Shown: positions 54,740 to 64,000 of the stretch, in pieces
How positions within the stretch are numbered: the stretch's first letter is position 1
How the letters are laid out: every line of letters starts with the position of its first letter
Source of the DNA: Megaustenia siamemsis
Taxonomy: Eukaryota > Mollusca > Gastropoda > Stylommatophora > Ariophantidae
Direction of reading: 5' to 3'
DNA length: 64,000 bases
NCBI GenBank assembly: GCA_032433765.1
Contig: JAVIAB010000092.1
Span: 63,302,493-63,366,492, forward strand
Notes under the pieces: generated by a model
Told to the model about the DNA's origin: nothing
The model's input: the letters and a program-made list of their open reading frames with translations, nothing else
The model's database searches: none
Position numbers and translations under genes: made by a program

Positions 54740-55763
54740 CTGCGCTTCAGGGGTTTTTAGGATTTTGTGTTTTATCGACAACAACTGGAAGAGATACATT
54801 TGAAGCAGGTGAAAAACTGTATAGAAAATAGTGATGTTGGCGGCAATACATTTGATTGGTCTTAACTTGAGAGCGTTTGTACAGATGGCACCCAAGCGAT
54901 GTCAGGGAAGAGTAATGGCTGTGTTTCTTTGCTTGAGCAGTATTTAGATCGGAAGTTGCTTTCATATCACTGTATCATTCATCAGGAGGCTTTGTATGCT
55001 AAAGACATGACTTTTCAACAAACCATTGATCCTGTTCTGCACTGCATTATTATGATTCGATCACAGGCCTTCAATCGAAGAGAATTTAGAGAACTTTTTG
55101 AAGAAGAAATAAATGAATATGGGAACTCCTACTTCACAACTAAGTTAGGTGGCTTTCTAGAGGAGAAGTGCTGTTGCGATTTTTTCTAATTAAAAAATCA
55201 AGCTCTTTCATTTTAGGAATAAAAAAAACTATTCTGCCTTTTAAGTGTGGTTTACTTAAAAAACAAGAGTGGCTTTGTGCATTTGGAATTTTTAGTTGAT
55301 ATGTCACATCATATGAATATTCTTAACAAGAGGTTACAAGGAAAAGACTCTGTTTCCATCCATGTTCTATGAAGTCAACACTTTTAAATTGAAGCTTAAG
55401 TTGTTTTGTAACAGCTTAGTGCAGTGCAAACTTGATCATTTTCCAAACATTCAGCACATGTGAAGTAAATGCAGGGACTTTATTGTAGATCATTGAAAAT
55501 ACAAAGCAGCAGTTACAGCTTTCAGCGAGGCGTTCTCAACTCAATTTTCCTCTTTCGAATCTGAAAAGAATAACATCGATTTATTCATAACATAAATCTA
55601 TGTTGTATTTCAGAGTCTGAGATTTATAAATACTTCCCATCCTTGCAAATGGAAATAATAGAAATCCAAAACCATTCAGGACTTTATGCTCAATTTAAAG
55701 AACACCGCGGATCACCCGCTTCTCAAATTTTGACAGAATTTTTGAAACATTTTCCTTTAGACC
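54740..55763 (+). pseudogene. hAT-superfamily transposase pseudogene, main part
   Basis: Resembles the ZBED/GTF2IRD2-type hAT transposases, which cut and paste DNA flanked by 8-bp duplications. Pieces in order: LSTTTGRDTFEAGEKLY near 54775, VCTDGTQAMSGKSNG near 54870 (catalytic-core aspartate in CTDG), CIIHQEALYAKDM near 54980, FRELFEEEINEYG near 55085 and LVDMSHHMNILNKRLQGKD near 55300. QRGVLNSIF and FLKHFPLD near 55750 follow. The longest clean stretch is 54899-55189. Several stops and frameshifts make it inactive, and no zinc-finger N-terminus or terminal repeats were found. The reading is broken by a LINE at 55764 and resumes at 57661. Confidence 0.85.
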
Positions 55764-57649
55764 TTCTTCTTCTTCTATCCTTCCTCCATTGCCGTTGGCG
55801 TAGAGGGGAGATACAATCTGCGATTATTTGCTCTTCTGTTGGCCTCTTCTGGTGTTATCCCTCCTAGTGACTCTAGTATTCCCTTTATCCATCTCTTTCT
55901 CGGTCTTCCTCTTAATCTGGCGTTTTCGTAGCGTTTGTTTATGGCTCTTTGAGTCATTGTTTGTACTTTTTGTCTTGTTATGTGGCCGAACCAATTTATC
56001 TGTTGTTTCTTTATGTATTCGATGGCTGGTTCAATTTCGAGTTTCTTCCTCAGGTCGGTGTTTCTTACTCTCTCCCTTAAGCTGTTTCCTGTCATTCTTC
56101 TGACAGATTTAATTTCGGTGGTCGTTATCTTTCTTATTGTTCTAGAGTCCAGCGTCCAATTCTGGCACTGATAGCACAGAGTTGGTAGAAAAATTGATTT
56201 GTATATTGCCCTTTTTGCTTCCGTAGTTATTGCTTTGTTTTTCAATAGTGTTGATACTCGGCCTATAACTTGGCATGCTTTGTTACACCTTATATCTATC
56301 TCTGTCTCTTGGTTATTGTCTTGTGTTAGCGTGCTACCCAGATATTTAAAATTGTCTACTTGCTTCAGAGTCGTATTATGATGTTTAGTTTTTTTTTTTT
56401 CTAGCTATTGCCATTACTTCGGTTTTGTTTATGTTGATCTTCATGTTGTACTGTTTACAAGTGTTGTTTAGCCTGTTGATATGTTCTTGTAGGTCCTCAG
56501 TTGTTTCATGTATCAGAACGTGGTCGTCTGCAAATAGTATTTCATTTATTTCTTCCTCTCTTCTGCTGTTTTCTGGTACGTATATCTTGTTATCTTTTGT
56601 GTTATCGCTTGTTATCATCCTTGTTGGTATACTTCCTTTGGTTGAGCATGCTAATTTTTATATATTATCCATATATATGATGAAAAGTAAAGGGGAAAGC
56701 ACGCAGCCTTGTCTTACTCCGGAGTTAATGGTAAAATGTTTAGGGTAGCCTGCTGAAGATCTTACTGTAGTGCGAACTACTTTCATAGAAGCTCTTGCAA
56801 ATCTCTACTAGGTGGTGACTCACTCCGTACAAGGGCAATACGGACCACAGTTGTTCCCTGTTCACCCGATCGAACGCCTTTTCTTGGTCAATAAAAGCTG
56901 TATACAGTGTTTTATTTTGCTCTATTGTTTTCTCCGCTAGTTGTTTTATGATAAATAGGGCATCTGTGCAACCTCTGTTCCTCCTGAAGCCCATCTGAGC
57001 ATCGCTTAGTTGTGGGTCTATAATTGGTCTCAATCTTTTTTCAACTATCTTGGCATATAACTTCCCTGTGTGTCTTAATAGCGATATTCCCGTATATTGG
57101 TTGCAGTCTCTTCTGCTGCCCTTCTTTTTCCATATTGATAATATAATGGACTGTTTCCAATCGTCTGGGACTTGCTGTTGTATCCATGTAGCGTTGAATA
57201 TTCTGTGTAGCCATTTACATCCTGCCTCTCCCGCTGCTGCTAGCATTTCTACTGGGATGTTATCGATTCCGGGGGCTTTGGTTCTTGGTGCGAGTCGCAA
57301 TGTTTCTTCTATTTCTTCAATTAGTATATTTGGTTCTTTATCGCCAACTATTAGTTGCTTTTAGTGTGTTTTTGGACTTGTTGTTTCTACATTCAAAAGC
57401 TCTTCGAAATATTATTTCCGTCTCGTTAAGATTTGCACTTTGTTTGTTATTGTTTGGCCTCGTTTATCATTGATGATTTCTGTTGAGTCATAATTGTCTT
57501 TCTTTTGTCTTATGGCTTTAATTGTTCTATAGAAGTCTCTGGATGCTGATTTGTGATTGTTACGAATAATTTCTCCAAATTTTACCCATGCGTTATGTTT
57601 TTTTTCTTTGATTAATTTTTTAACTTCTCTTCTTTCTATTGTGTATATA
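55764..57649 (-). mobile_element. LINE F3 copy inserted in the hAT gene, 11-bp target duplication
   Basis: Minus strand from 57649 down. DKRGQTITNKVQIL (linker) comes first, then frame 57300-56740 with TKAPGIDNIPVEML, then YAKIVEKRLRPIID and FIDQEKAFDRVNREQL (motif A). INEILFADDHVLI (catalytic FADD) follows near 56550, and frame 56245-55775 carries the C-terminus (RRMTGNSLRERVRN, INWFGHITRQK, LYLPSTPTAMEEG). A (GAA)n tail lies at about 55764-55775. A few frameshifts separate the blocks, and the endonuclease is missing, so it is 5' truncated. TCCTTTAGACC occurs exactly on both sides (55753-55763 and 57650-57660) and is hAT coding sequence. Confidence 0.93.
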
Positions 57650-57825
57650 TCCTTTAGACCGGTTTCCTGAAATTCACGATCTTGCTCGAAGGCTCGTGTA
57701 GAGATTTGGCTTCACATAGATTTGTGAGCAAACTGTTTCTGCCATGAATGTTATTAAGAATAAATTACGTTCAGCTATTACAGATGCACATCTTGCCTAT
57801 ATACTCGTTCTGTACACATAAATAA
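57650..57825 (+). pseudogene. hAT transposase pseudogene, C-terminal part
   Basis: Continues the frame interrupted at 55763: PLD then RFPEIHDLARRL, FVSKLF and, after a frameshift, MNVIKNKLRSAITDAHLAY. The last stretch is the conserved hAT C-terminal dimerisation region, with the pattern FS.MN.IKNKLRSxLTDxHL. Confidence 0.85.
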
Positions 57826-58149
57826 TTACACATAATTTTGAGATATTATTAAATGAAAAGAAATTTAAAATCACATTAAATTAATATTACAAGTCTTCAA
57901 AACATCAAGACAGTAAGACTAGTTTAACGAGTATTTCTATAATAATTCAATGTTTCCTTTTATGATAATTTTGTTTAATGTATTTTTTAAAAAAATATGA
58001 TTATATGAATGACTGGATTACTTTTAAAACATTATGCTTCATATATGTCTACAGCCCTACACTTACCTGAATACTTTACTAATATTAATATAACGCTGTA
58101 GTTACATTCACAATAGCTATTAATATAAATTTAGTTAGATGGCACTTCA
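57826..58149. other. AT-rich sequence, nothing recognised
   Basis: It may contain the lost 3' part of the hAT element, but I found no terminus. Confidence 0.4.
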
Positions 58150-58900
58150 AATTTTTTAAAATCAATTTACTGGTCCAAGCTCAAATTAGGTTGGCCACAC
58201 ATGTCCTGGTCTGTGTTCTCATAGTGGAATGTGTTGGACTTGCTTTTCTGGCTTTTATTTATGCCTTTCTCAGTTTGGATGACACATGGATAGTGATCAC
58301 CTTCAGTGGAAACCCAGTAAACTCCACCTGCATACCGGTGCGAGATTGGAAGACACCAGTGCCAGGTCTTCGACACTATCAGAGTCCCCTGTTCGGGTGC
58401 CGTTCTAGTTGCCCTTCCATCATTCAAGCACACTAAATCGACCGATACCAGTGCGTTCTCTAGGTCTTCTCCCTGCTAGTTCGTTATGATGTTACCCCAC
58501 TGGTTGCCTCTAGCATTAGTCTCCACAGAAAATGATCTTCTCCTCCTCGAACGCCAAGAGATTCTGCCATTGTTGTGTGTCCACCTTCCATTACAGGCGT
58601 ACACATTTACAACTACGAAAGGAACTGGGGTCTGCACCCTAATCGCATGTCCCTGCAAGTCATCACTGTCCCATTCAGCTATATCAACTTCTACCCAAGG
58701 TGTGAAATCCAGGGGCATAAACTGTCCTTTCGTCAGGAAGTGTTTCTTGCAAAATCATTGTATCGGCGCCGCACAATAGCTTGTAAAGAATGGGCCGTTG
58801 TTGATTTATTGAGGCACAGTCCCAGTATGTAACACGCACATACTTTAGACGTAGCCTCTCGTATTTCGACGGTTTCTTACACATTCTGGCGCGTTTGCCT
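58150..58900 (-). mobile_element. LINE endonuclease domain fragment
   Basis: Minus-strand frames in order: YWDCASINQQRPILYKLLCG then MILQETLPDERTVYAPGF (58884-58684), the N-terminal APE-type endonuclease with QET at the catalytic glutamate. VVNVYACNGRW and NARGNQWGNIITN follow (58718-58476). Then CLNDGRATRTAPEQGT and EGDHYPCVIQTEKGINKSQK (58433-58167), where GDHYP replaces the usual SDHxP. Shifts between frames mark it as dead, and the RT is not attached. It resembles the endonuclease of Jockey/R1-like LINEs and differs from the one at 52500. Confidence 0.8.
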
Positions 58901-59220
58901 TTTATTTGTTTTCCTTCTTCGATGTTGTCGTTTAGGCCTTATCTGTTTTGTACATATTGTCATATTTGTCATTGATTTCATCGCTGAACATCGACAATCT
59001 GCAGAGGATGGCCTAGATTTATGTGCACTCACTCGGTCGCACGGCCCAGAACACATTTCCAGGTTAAAGATTGGCTAATCGCAGTCATACAGTTCTAGAG
59101 CACACGCATACACATTCAGCTTGGTGTATTCCGCCGAAAAATCCTCATTCAGAATCATACATGAAAACTACACTTTCAACCAAACCGGCGAGAAGAGTAC
59201 CGCCATCCTACACCAATTCG
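58901..59220. other. unassigned sequence
   Basis: The end (ACCGGCGAGAAGAGTACCGC, 59184 on) is loosely repeated after the array as AACTGGCAAAAATAATACCGCC, so the two flanks may be one element split by the array. Confidence 0.4.
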
Positions 59221-59632
59221 TCAGAGAAATCTCACTTATAATGAACAGAGAAATCTCACTTTTTATGAACAGAGAAATTTCACTTATAATGAACAGAGAA
59301 ATCTCACTTATAATGAACAGAGAAATCTCACTTATAATGAACAGAGAAATCTCACTTTTTATGAACAGAGAAATCTCACTTATAATGAACAGAGAAATCT
59401 CACTTATAATGAACAGAGAAATCTCACTTATAATGAACAGAGAAATCTCACTTATAATGAACAGAGAAATCTCACTTTTTATGAACAGAGAAATCTCACT
59501 TATAATGAACAGAGAAATCTCACTTATAATGAACAGAGAAATCTCACTTATAATGAACAGAGAAATCTCACTTATAATGAAAAGAGAAATCTCACTTATA
59601 ATGAACAGAGAAATCTCACTTATAATGAACAC
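59221..59632. repeat. 24-bp minisatellite array
   Basis: Seventeen copies of AGAGAAATCTCACTTATAAT plus GAAC. A variant unit with CTTTTTATG appears at about 59257, 59353 and 59473. The period of eight codons opens frames on both strands (REISLIMN and ISLFIISE); I do not call them genes. Confidence 0.97.
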
Positions 59633-59829
59633 ACAATGAAAAATACTATCCTTCGCCGAACTGGCAAAAATAATACCGCCATCTTGTGAAACACCGTAAA
59701 CAGAATCCTAACAATGTTTGTTCCGACTTACTTATCCTTTAGTTACTCACAATCTATCTATTGACCTTTCGAGCCGTAACCGGCCCATAGGGCGTAGACC
59801 AAGATACACCTTCTCCTATATGAATTTTT

Positions 59830-60390
59830 GTTCTAGCAGTTTTCTTTTAAAGATATTTTATTAAATCTCGCCATCTGTCTCTGTTCTGTGCAAGCAGTTC
59901 TATCTCATTGAGGGAGCCGATTCCTGCTGCTCTTGCCTCTCTCATCAATGTTCTTCTCAGTGTCTCCCTGGGTCTTCCTCTTTTTCTTTTACCTGTTGTT
60001 TCCCATATGAGGGCTTGCTTTGCTATTCGATTATTATCTCTTCTCATCACATGTCCAACGTATGACCATCGTCTTTTCTTTATTACTGAAGATATTAGTG
60101 GTTGATTGGCGATTTCTCTAATTTCCTCGTTTGTTTTGAATTCGTTCCATTCTATACCAAGTATTTTCCTTAGACATTTATTTTCGAATGCGTTCAACTT
60201 TGTTTCTATATCTCTTGTTGTTTTCCAGCTTTCACACGCATACGTAAGGGTTGATAGTACATTTGATTTGAATAGCCTAAGTTTTGTGTTTGTGCTAATG
60301 AGTTTTGATTTCCACAACTTTTCAAGGCTTCTGAAAGACATTGCTGCTTTAGCCAGTCTGATTCTAATTTCTTCGACTCACAATCGGCGA
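59830..60390 (-). mobile_element. LINE F6 C-terminal part with open 164-codon frame
   Basis: The minus-strand frame 60341-59847 is uninterrupted: KLISTNTKLRLFKSNVLS, LTYACESWKTTRDI, CLRKILGIEWNEFKTNEEIR, RRWSYVGHVMRRDNNRIAKQ, KRKRGRPRETLRRTL, and the end LAQNRDRWRDLIKYL. It is a LINE thumb and C-terminal domain related to F5. Sequence to about 60390 continues upstream (RIRLAKAAMSFRSL). The RT core is missing, so it is a 5'-truncated copy, fairly young judging by the intact frame. Confidence 0.88.
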
Positions 60391-60689
60391 TCCCTAAACA
60401 ACTTAACAAAGAGAAATAGAAATTTACTTCCAACAGTGTAAACTTCAATGATGATAGGAAACTCTTTACACTGAGCTTTGCAGCAGAGGAGAATCTGATC
60501 GCAAGAAGCGGATCCGTCGAGCAAGTATTTATTTCTGCCCTTTAGCCTATTGACACTAATATTTATATTATATATGACACAGAACCAAACTAAGATAATG
60601 CCCATTAACAAAACAAAAACAACCCAAAATCAACAGTGACCAATTTGAAATTGTAACAAACTATGAATATATGTGATGTGTAGTAACTA
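60391..60689. other. unassigned sequence
   Basis: Nothing recognised. Confidence 0.4.
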
Positions 60690-61215
60690 ACACTGGAGAC
60701 TGCCAGAAAGAAATCAAAAGAAGATAGCAACACAAAAAGTAAATGCCATCAAGAACATGTTGCACAATACCAACAAAGAAGTAAAATTCAAATGACTAAG
60801 ATTATGCATCTTTTCGATAGTAGCATGTAGTTGTGAATCATGGACATTTTCGCAAAAAGCAAGGAAGAAAATGGATTCATTCGAAACAAAGTACTACAGA
60901 AAAATCAAGATACATTTGATCATGAGAAAGAGTTACAAAGCCATTAACAGTTGAACATTAGAAAGAACTGGCGTGTAAACATCATTCTAAGGAGGAAATT
61001 GAAATATTATGGCCACATCAAAAGACACAGCGGGATGGAAAGAGCACTAATGGAAGGCATGGTTCCTGTGCGACGCATCAGGGACAAACCAAGAAGAAGG
61101 TGGTTTCAAGACATCAGATGAGACCTTAAACATGACAACAGAAGTGTGAGACAGATTCTATTAGATTGGATGTGGTGAATACAACGTTCTGCAAAGATCA
61201 TGCGACCTGGTTATG
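60690..61215 (+). mobile_element. LINE F7 C-terminal fragment
   Basis: Plus-strand pieces across frames: CQKEIKRR, KVKFK-like codons, SCESWTFSQKARKKMDSFET, KNWRVNIILRRKLKYYGHIK, RHSGMERALMEGMVP, KPRRRWFQDIR. At least five breaks. Same family as 23927-24440. Confidence 0.75.
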
Positions 61216-61244
61216 ATGGTGAAATATGGCGCTAATGTTAATAC

Positions 61245-61675
61245 TATGGCTATGGTTATTCGAAGGCCCCGGTATCACTTCAAACGAATGGAAATCCATA
61301 ATTGCTCAACCGCCCGTGCCAGTGGAATCATCCAAATTAACATCTCAACAAAAATATCCGAACAAAGGCAGTTGCAGTCCCTATCATAGTAAACACAGCA
61401 CACGTCATAAGACATAAGGCGTATTATAGCACCGACACTGAACGCAGCTGAACTATTCTTCGTCGTACGATATCATCATTCCTCGTAAGCAATCTGAATA
61501 CAGAAACACCATTGCATGAACACACAGCTCACGGTGTGCACAGAGCACTACTCAGTAGCTCCGGCAGCAAGCCGGACTTTGAATATGAGGAAACTGCAAC
61601 AAGGAACACTTTTCAGACAGTGCCTCAACGGTTCCCTGTCGCCTATCCGCCATATTGATCGGAAGTCCGTGTTAA
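61245..61675 (+). repeat. dispersed repeat X, copy 3
   Basis: GAAGGCCCCGGTATCACTTC, AATTGCTCAACCGCCCGTGC, CACGGTGTGCACAGAGCACT and GCCTATCCGCCATATTGATC match the other two copies. It is the most diverged in the middle (61360-61450). Confidence 0.88.
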
Positions 61676-61734
61676 TACTATATATATGATACTAATAATA
61701 TATGACACTAGTGTTAATACTGTATATTTATATG

Positions 61735-61978
61735 TAAAGTAACGGTTTCATCCACGTCTTGCTAAGCGTATGGGGAATATGGTGCCTATATTTTTTTTTT
61801 ATGACCGGCACATTTTTAGCTGATGTGGTCATTATTACGCCATACCGCCTTTTCTTTCCAATTTTAGAGGCTGAGCCCGGAGCCTTGTCGTTCCGAAAAA
61901 AAAACCTCCACTTCTGGAAATCGTACCCGGACCTTTCAGATCAAGAAGCGATCACTCTAACCACTTAGCCAGCGAGGC
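61735..61978 (-). mobile_element. SINE related to S1, diverged head
   Basis: On the minus strand the head is AGCCTCGCTGGCTAAGTGGT (A box) and GGTCCGGGTACGATTTCC (B-box region). The body retains S1 landmarks (reverse of GGAATATGGTG, GATGTGGTCATTATTACGCC, TTTTAGAGGCTG). The tRNA head differs from S1 while the 3' part is shared, so this is a second SINE family using the same tail. Confidence 0.75.
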
Positions 61979-62751
61979 TATAGTATGACATTATAACGGC
62001 AGAGACGTAGACTGAATGGGACCGAGTCTCATCAGAAAGAAAGCTACAACACCAAGGCTAACCAACCATGCTTTTTGCTATTAAAATAAAATCATGTCTT
62101 TAAGTGCGGGTAAAACTCTAGTTTTGCACCCTATACATTTTATATGAATGGTGCCAGTATATGAAAGCACACAGGCATAAATTGATTATTTAATGTAATT
62201 GCTACTTTAAATGGTTATTGCTCTTGACGATAGCGATACATGTTTTAAATTTGTACCCTAAAAATAGGTCACAGTTGAAGCTATAACCTCTTAGTTGATT
62301 TAAAACTTGATTACACCTGTTACATTTCTGAAATCAGCAAAATCAGACTTTTCGTTTTGTTCGCTAAGGTCCATCTATATAAGCAAAGTTGTCTTTTCGA
62401 TGTCTCCTCCTGTGAGTGAGTGTAAAGGGATCGTAAAGTTGTGCGTTGAATGTAGTTCTTCGTTTGGCCATTTCTCTAAACTCTAAGCGTTGTACTGGCT
62501 GCAGTCTTGTATGTGTGACAGAAGTCTGTGGTGCATATTCCCATGTACACGTGTTTGTATTTCCGATCTTTAAGTTGGCCAAGCAAGTAGAATCAAAGAC
62601 AGGATGCAACCCGGTAACAGAAATGCTGTGCTGGAGTCGGATGTCTTGGACCGTAAAAAAGCAGATATAAATGGAATGCTGCAAACTACAACAGAATGCA
62701 CCTAGGCCCACTTAACGTTCATGGGGGTAGGGACGGAGCCGGTGAAGAGTA
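61979..62751. other. unassigned sequence with one orphan frame
   Basis: A 115-codon minus-strand frame (62364-62711) contains a protein-like stretch TWEYAPQTSVTHTRLQPVQR and TFNAQLYDPFTLTHRRRH. I do not recognise it and do not call it a gene. Confidence 0.35.
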
Positions 62752-62922
62752 GTAACCGTCGAGTGAACGTCGAGCAACCGTCGAGTAACCGTCGAGTGAA
62801 CGTCGAGCAACCGTCGAGTAACCGTCGAGTGAACGTCGAGCAACCGTCGAGTAACCGTCGAGTGAACGTCGAGCAACTGTCGAGTAACCGTCGAGTGAAC
62901 GTCGAGCAACCGTTGAGTGAAC
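62752..62922. repeat. 33-bp array of 11-bp subunits
   Basis: Five copies of AACCGTCGAGT + GAACGTCGAGC + AACCGTCGAGT. The 11-bp subunit core is CGTCGAG. CpG-rich compared with its surroundings. Confidence 0.96.
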
Positions 62923-63804
62923 TTGAAAGATAAAAAAAAAAATTGTAACAGTAGGCACAGTTCAAGTAAATGATTAAGTCGCACACAAAATAAATAAATA
63001 GCTTCGAAGAGAATAATAACCCATACAATCTGCAGCACAATCTGCAGCAGATGTGCATAGTGAATGAAAATACCAGGCGACTCAATAAATTCTGTATTGA
63101 CGGAACTGGAACATTTAAATTGAAGATAAGCTCAAGACTTTTGGCTACACAAGCGAAAGCGCTAATCCACACACCTCACGAGTACTGACTCTAAGTAGGA
63201 CAGAAGGAAAAAATATATTTTTAAAAATCTAACATGAATTGAACACTATGATTTTTTTAAAAATGTCAAATACATTAGTAGAAGCAAAACACACTTGATA
63301 TAATATTGGACCGTCATTTTTGACATGAAAACGTCTTGTGGTTTCACAATGTTAAAAGTCAATTCAGAAATTCGCAAACCTCTAAACATTTCTGTAGTTT
63401 AAAATTCCACTTACGAACCGGATGTTGTGTATAAAAGCGATGTTTGTCTAGTTAGTAGGCGGGCGGGGGTTTTCTTTGCATTTCCTACTTCGATCATCTG
63501 TAGCGGAAACTAACTGAACACCAGGAATGATATATTGGAGGCTCTATTTTATTGCAGTGTGTTTGGGGGGAACAGGTAAAGGTCTGAAACACGTCATTCT
63601 GCACACAACCCATGATGTATAATATCATCATAAAAGGTAAAATAAAATATGGCATATAAAATACAAGTGGATCACTGAAAAAAGAAAGACGAACCGTACT
63701 CAGGTTGATTGATAACTGACCAGCTATAGACAAGGGTCTGGGATAATGGATGTGGTCTTGTGCATAATGAGCAGGCTAAAAGGAAATATCATCAGAGTGT
63801 CTTC
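62923..63804. other. AT-rich sequence, nothing recognised
   Basis: No domain or transposon end identified. Confidence 0.4.
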
Positions 63805-64000
63805 TACGTGCATGGGGGGGGGGGGGGGGTCGCCTCTTCTACGTGAAGGAGAAGGGGATCTCAACGTGCAGGGGGAAGGAGGAGTGGGTCTCCTCTGCGT
63901 GCAGTGGAGAGGGGGGTTCCTCTGCGTGCAGTGGGTGGGGGTCTCTTCTACGTGCAGTGTGGGGGGGGGGTCTCTTCTATGCGCAGTGTGGGGGGGTCTC
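63805..64000. repeat. G-rich degenerate repeat running off the window
   Basis: Diverged copies of a unit of about 33-40 bp: GTCTCTTCTACGTGCAGTGT followed by a G run of variable length (up to 17). The repeat continues past base 64000. Confidence 0.88.

Noticed and set aside
59121..59639. Frames reading REISLIMN and ISLFIISE on opposite strands
   Set aside because: Products of the 24-bp repeat.
1..64000. Bacterial or phage origin
   Set aside because: No ribosome-binding-site/ORF pattern, no operons; LINE, SINE, hAT and Tc1/mariner content and long microsatellites are typical of an animal genome.

Overview
The window looks like AT-rich, intergenic or intronic DNA from an invertebrate animal nuclear genome. 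It is dominated by tandem repeats and by broken copies of several non-LTR retrotransposon (LINE) families. It also holds tRNA-derived SINEs, a Ty3/Gypsy remnant, a hAT transposase remnant, a small hAT-type non-autonomous element and one well-preserved Tc1/mariner-like transposon. The LINE tail types and tRNA-headed SINEs would suit a mollusc or another lophotrochozoan, but that is an impression only. I found no convincing host protein gene, no true tRNA or rRNA gene and no bacterial-style operon.

Layout. 1-6.7 kb: a 45-bp array, a LINE remnant containing a 40-bp array, an internally deleted LINE, and a 135-bp array built from a LINE 3' end. 6.8-10 kb: a long F1 LINE copy, then an F2 LINE end passing in frame into a 36-bp array. 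10.9-17.2 kb: SINEs, LINE fragments and a 32-bp array. 17.35-19.1 kb: the best LINE, with a 545-codon open reverse transcriptase frame. 19.4-21.5 kb: 33-bp and 31-bp arrays. 23.2-26.5 kb: a stack of LINEs and SINEs with three nesting levels. 26.5-31.8 kb: a Gypsy remnant followed by a 4.7-kb array of a 21-bp unit with a 755-bp higher-order duplication. 32-36 kb: LINEs, a SINE and a dispersed repeat.

36.57-38.96 kb: a 2.39-kb DNA transposon with 23-bp perfect terminal inverted repeats, TA target duplication and an uninterrupted transposase frame. 39.3-40.7 kb: a 37-bp array resembling a Pol III A box. 41.6-44.8 kb: a strand-asymmetric CAA/GAN array with 1,002 consecutive bases lacking T. 44.8-53.2 kb: small TEs plus 28-, 33-, 37- and 30-bp arrays. 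53.3-57.8 kb: a SINE, AT-rich arrays, and a hAT transposase gene split by a LINE with an exact 11-bp target duplication. 58-64 kb: LINE endonuclease and C-terminal fragments, a 24-bp array, a SINE relative and a G-rich repeat running off the edge.

LINE families are labelled here by the C-terminal signature I read. F1 ends near RCGDGTR. F2 ends near DMITYANR. F3 ends near YLPSTP. F4 carries RWQDRVSN and KDxCxxDMK. F5 ends near CSTGS. F6 ends near RDLIKYL. F7 carries GHIKRHSGMER. F8 carries RRRWIDAVTETC. These are working labels, not database names. The recurring theme is that tandem arrays begin inside or right beside retroelement coding sequence or SINE heads, so the window looks like a place where transposon debris is repeatedly turned into minisatellites.
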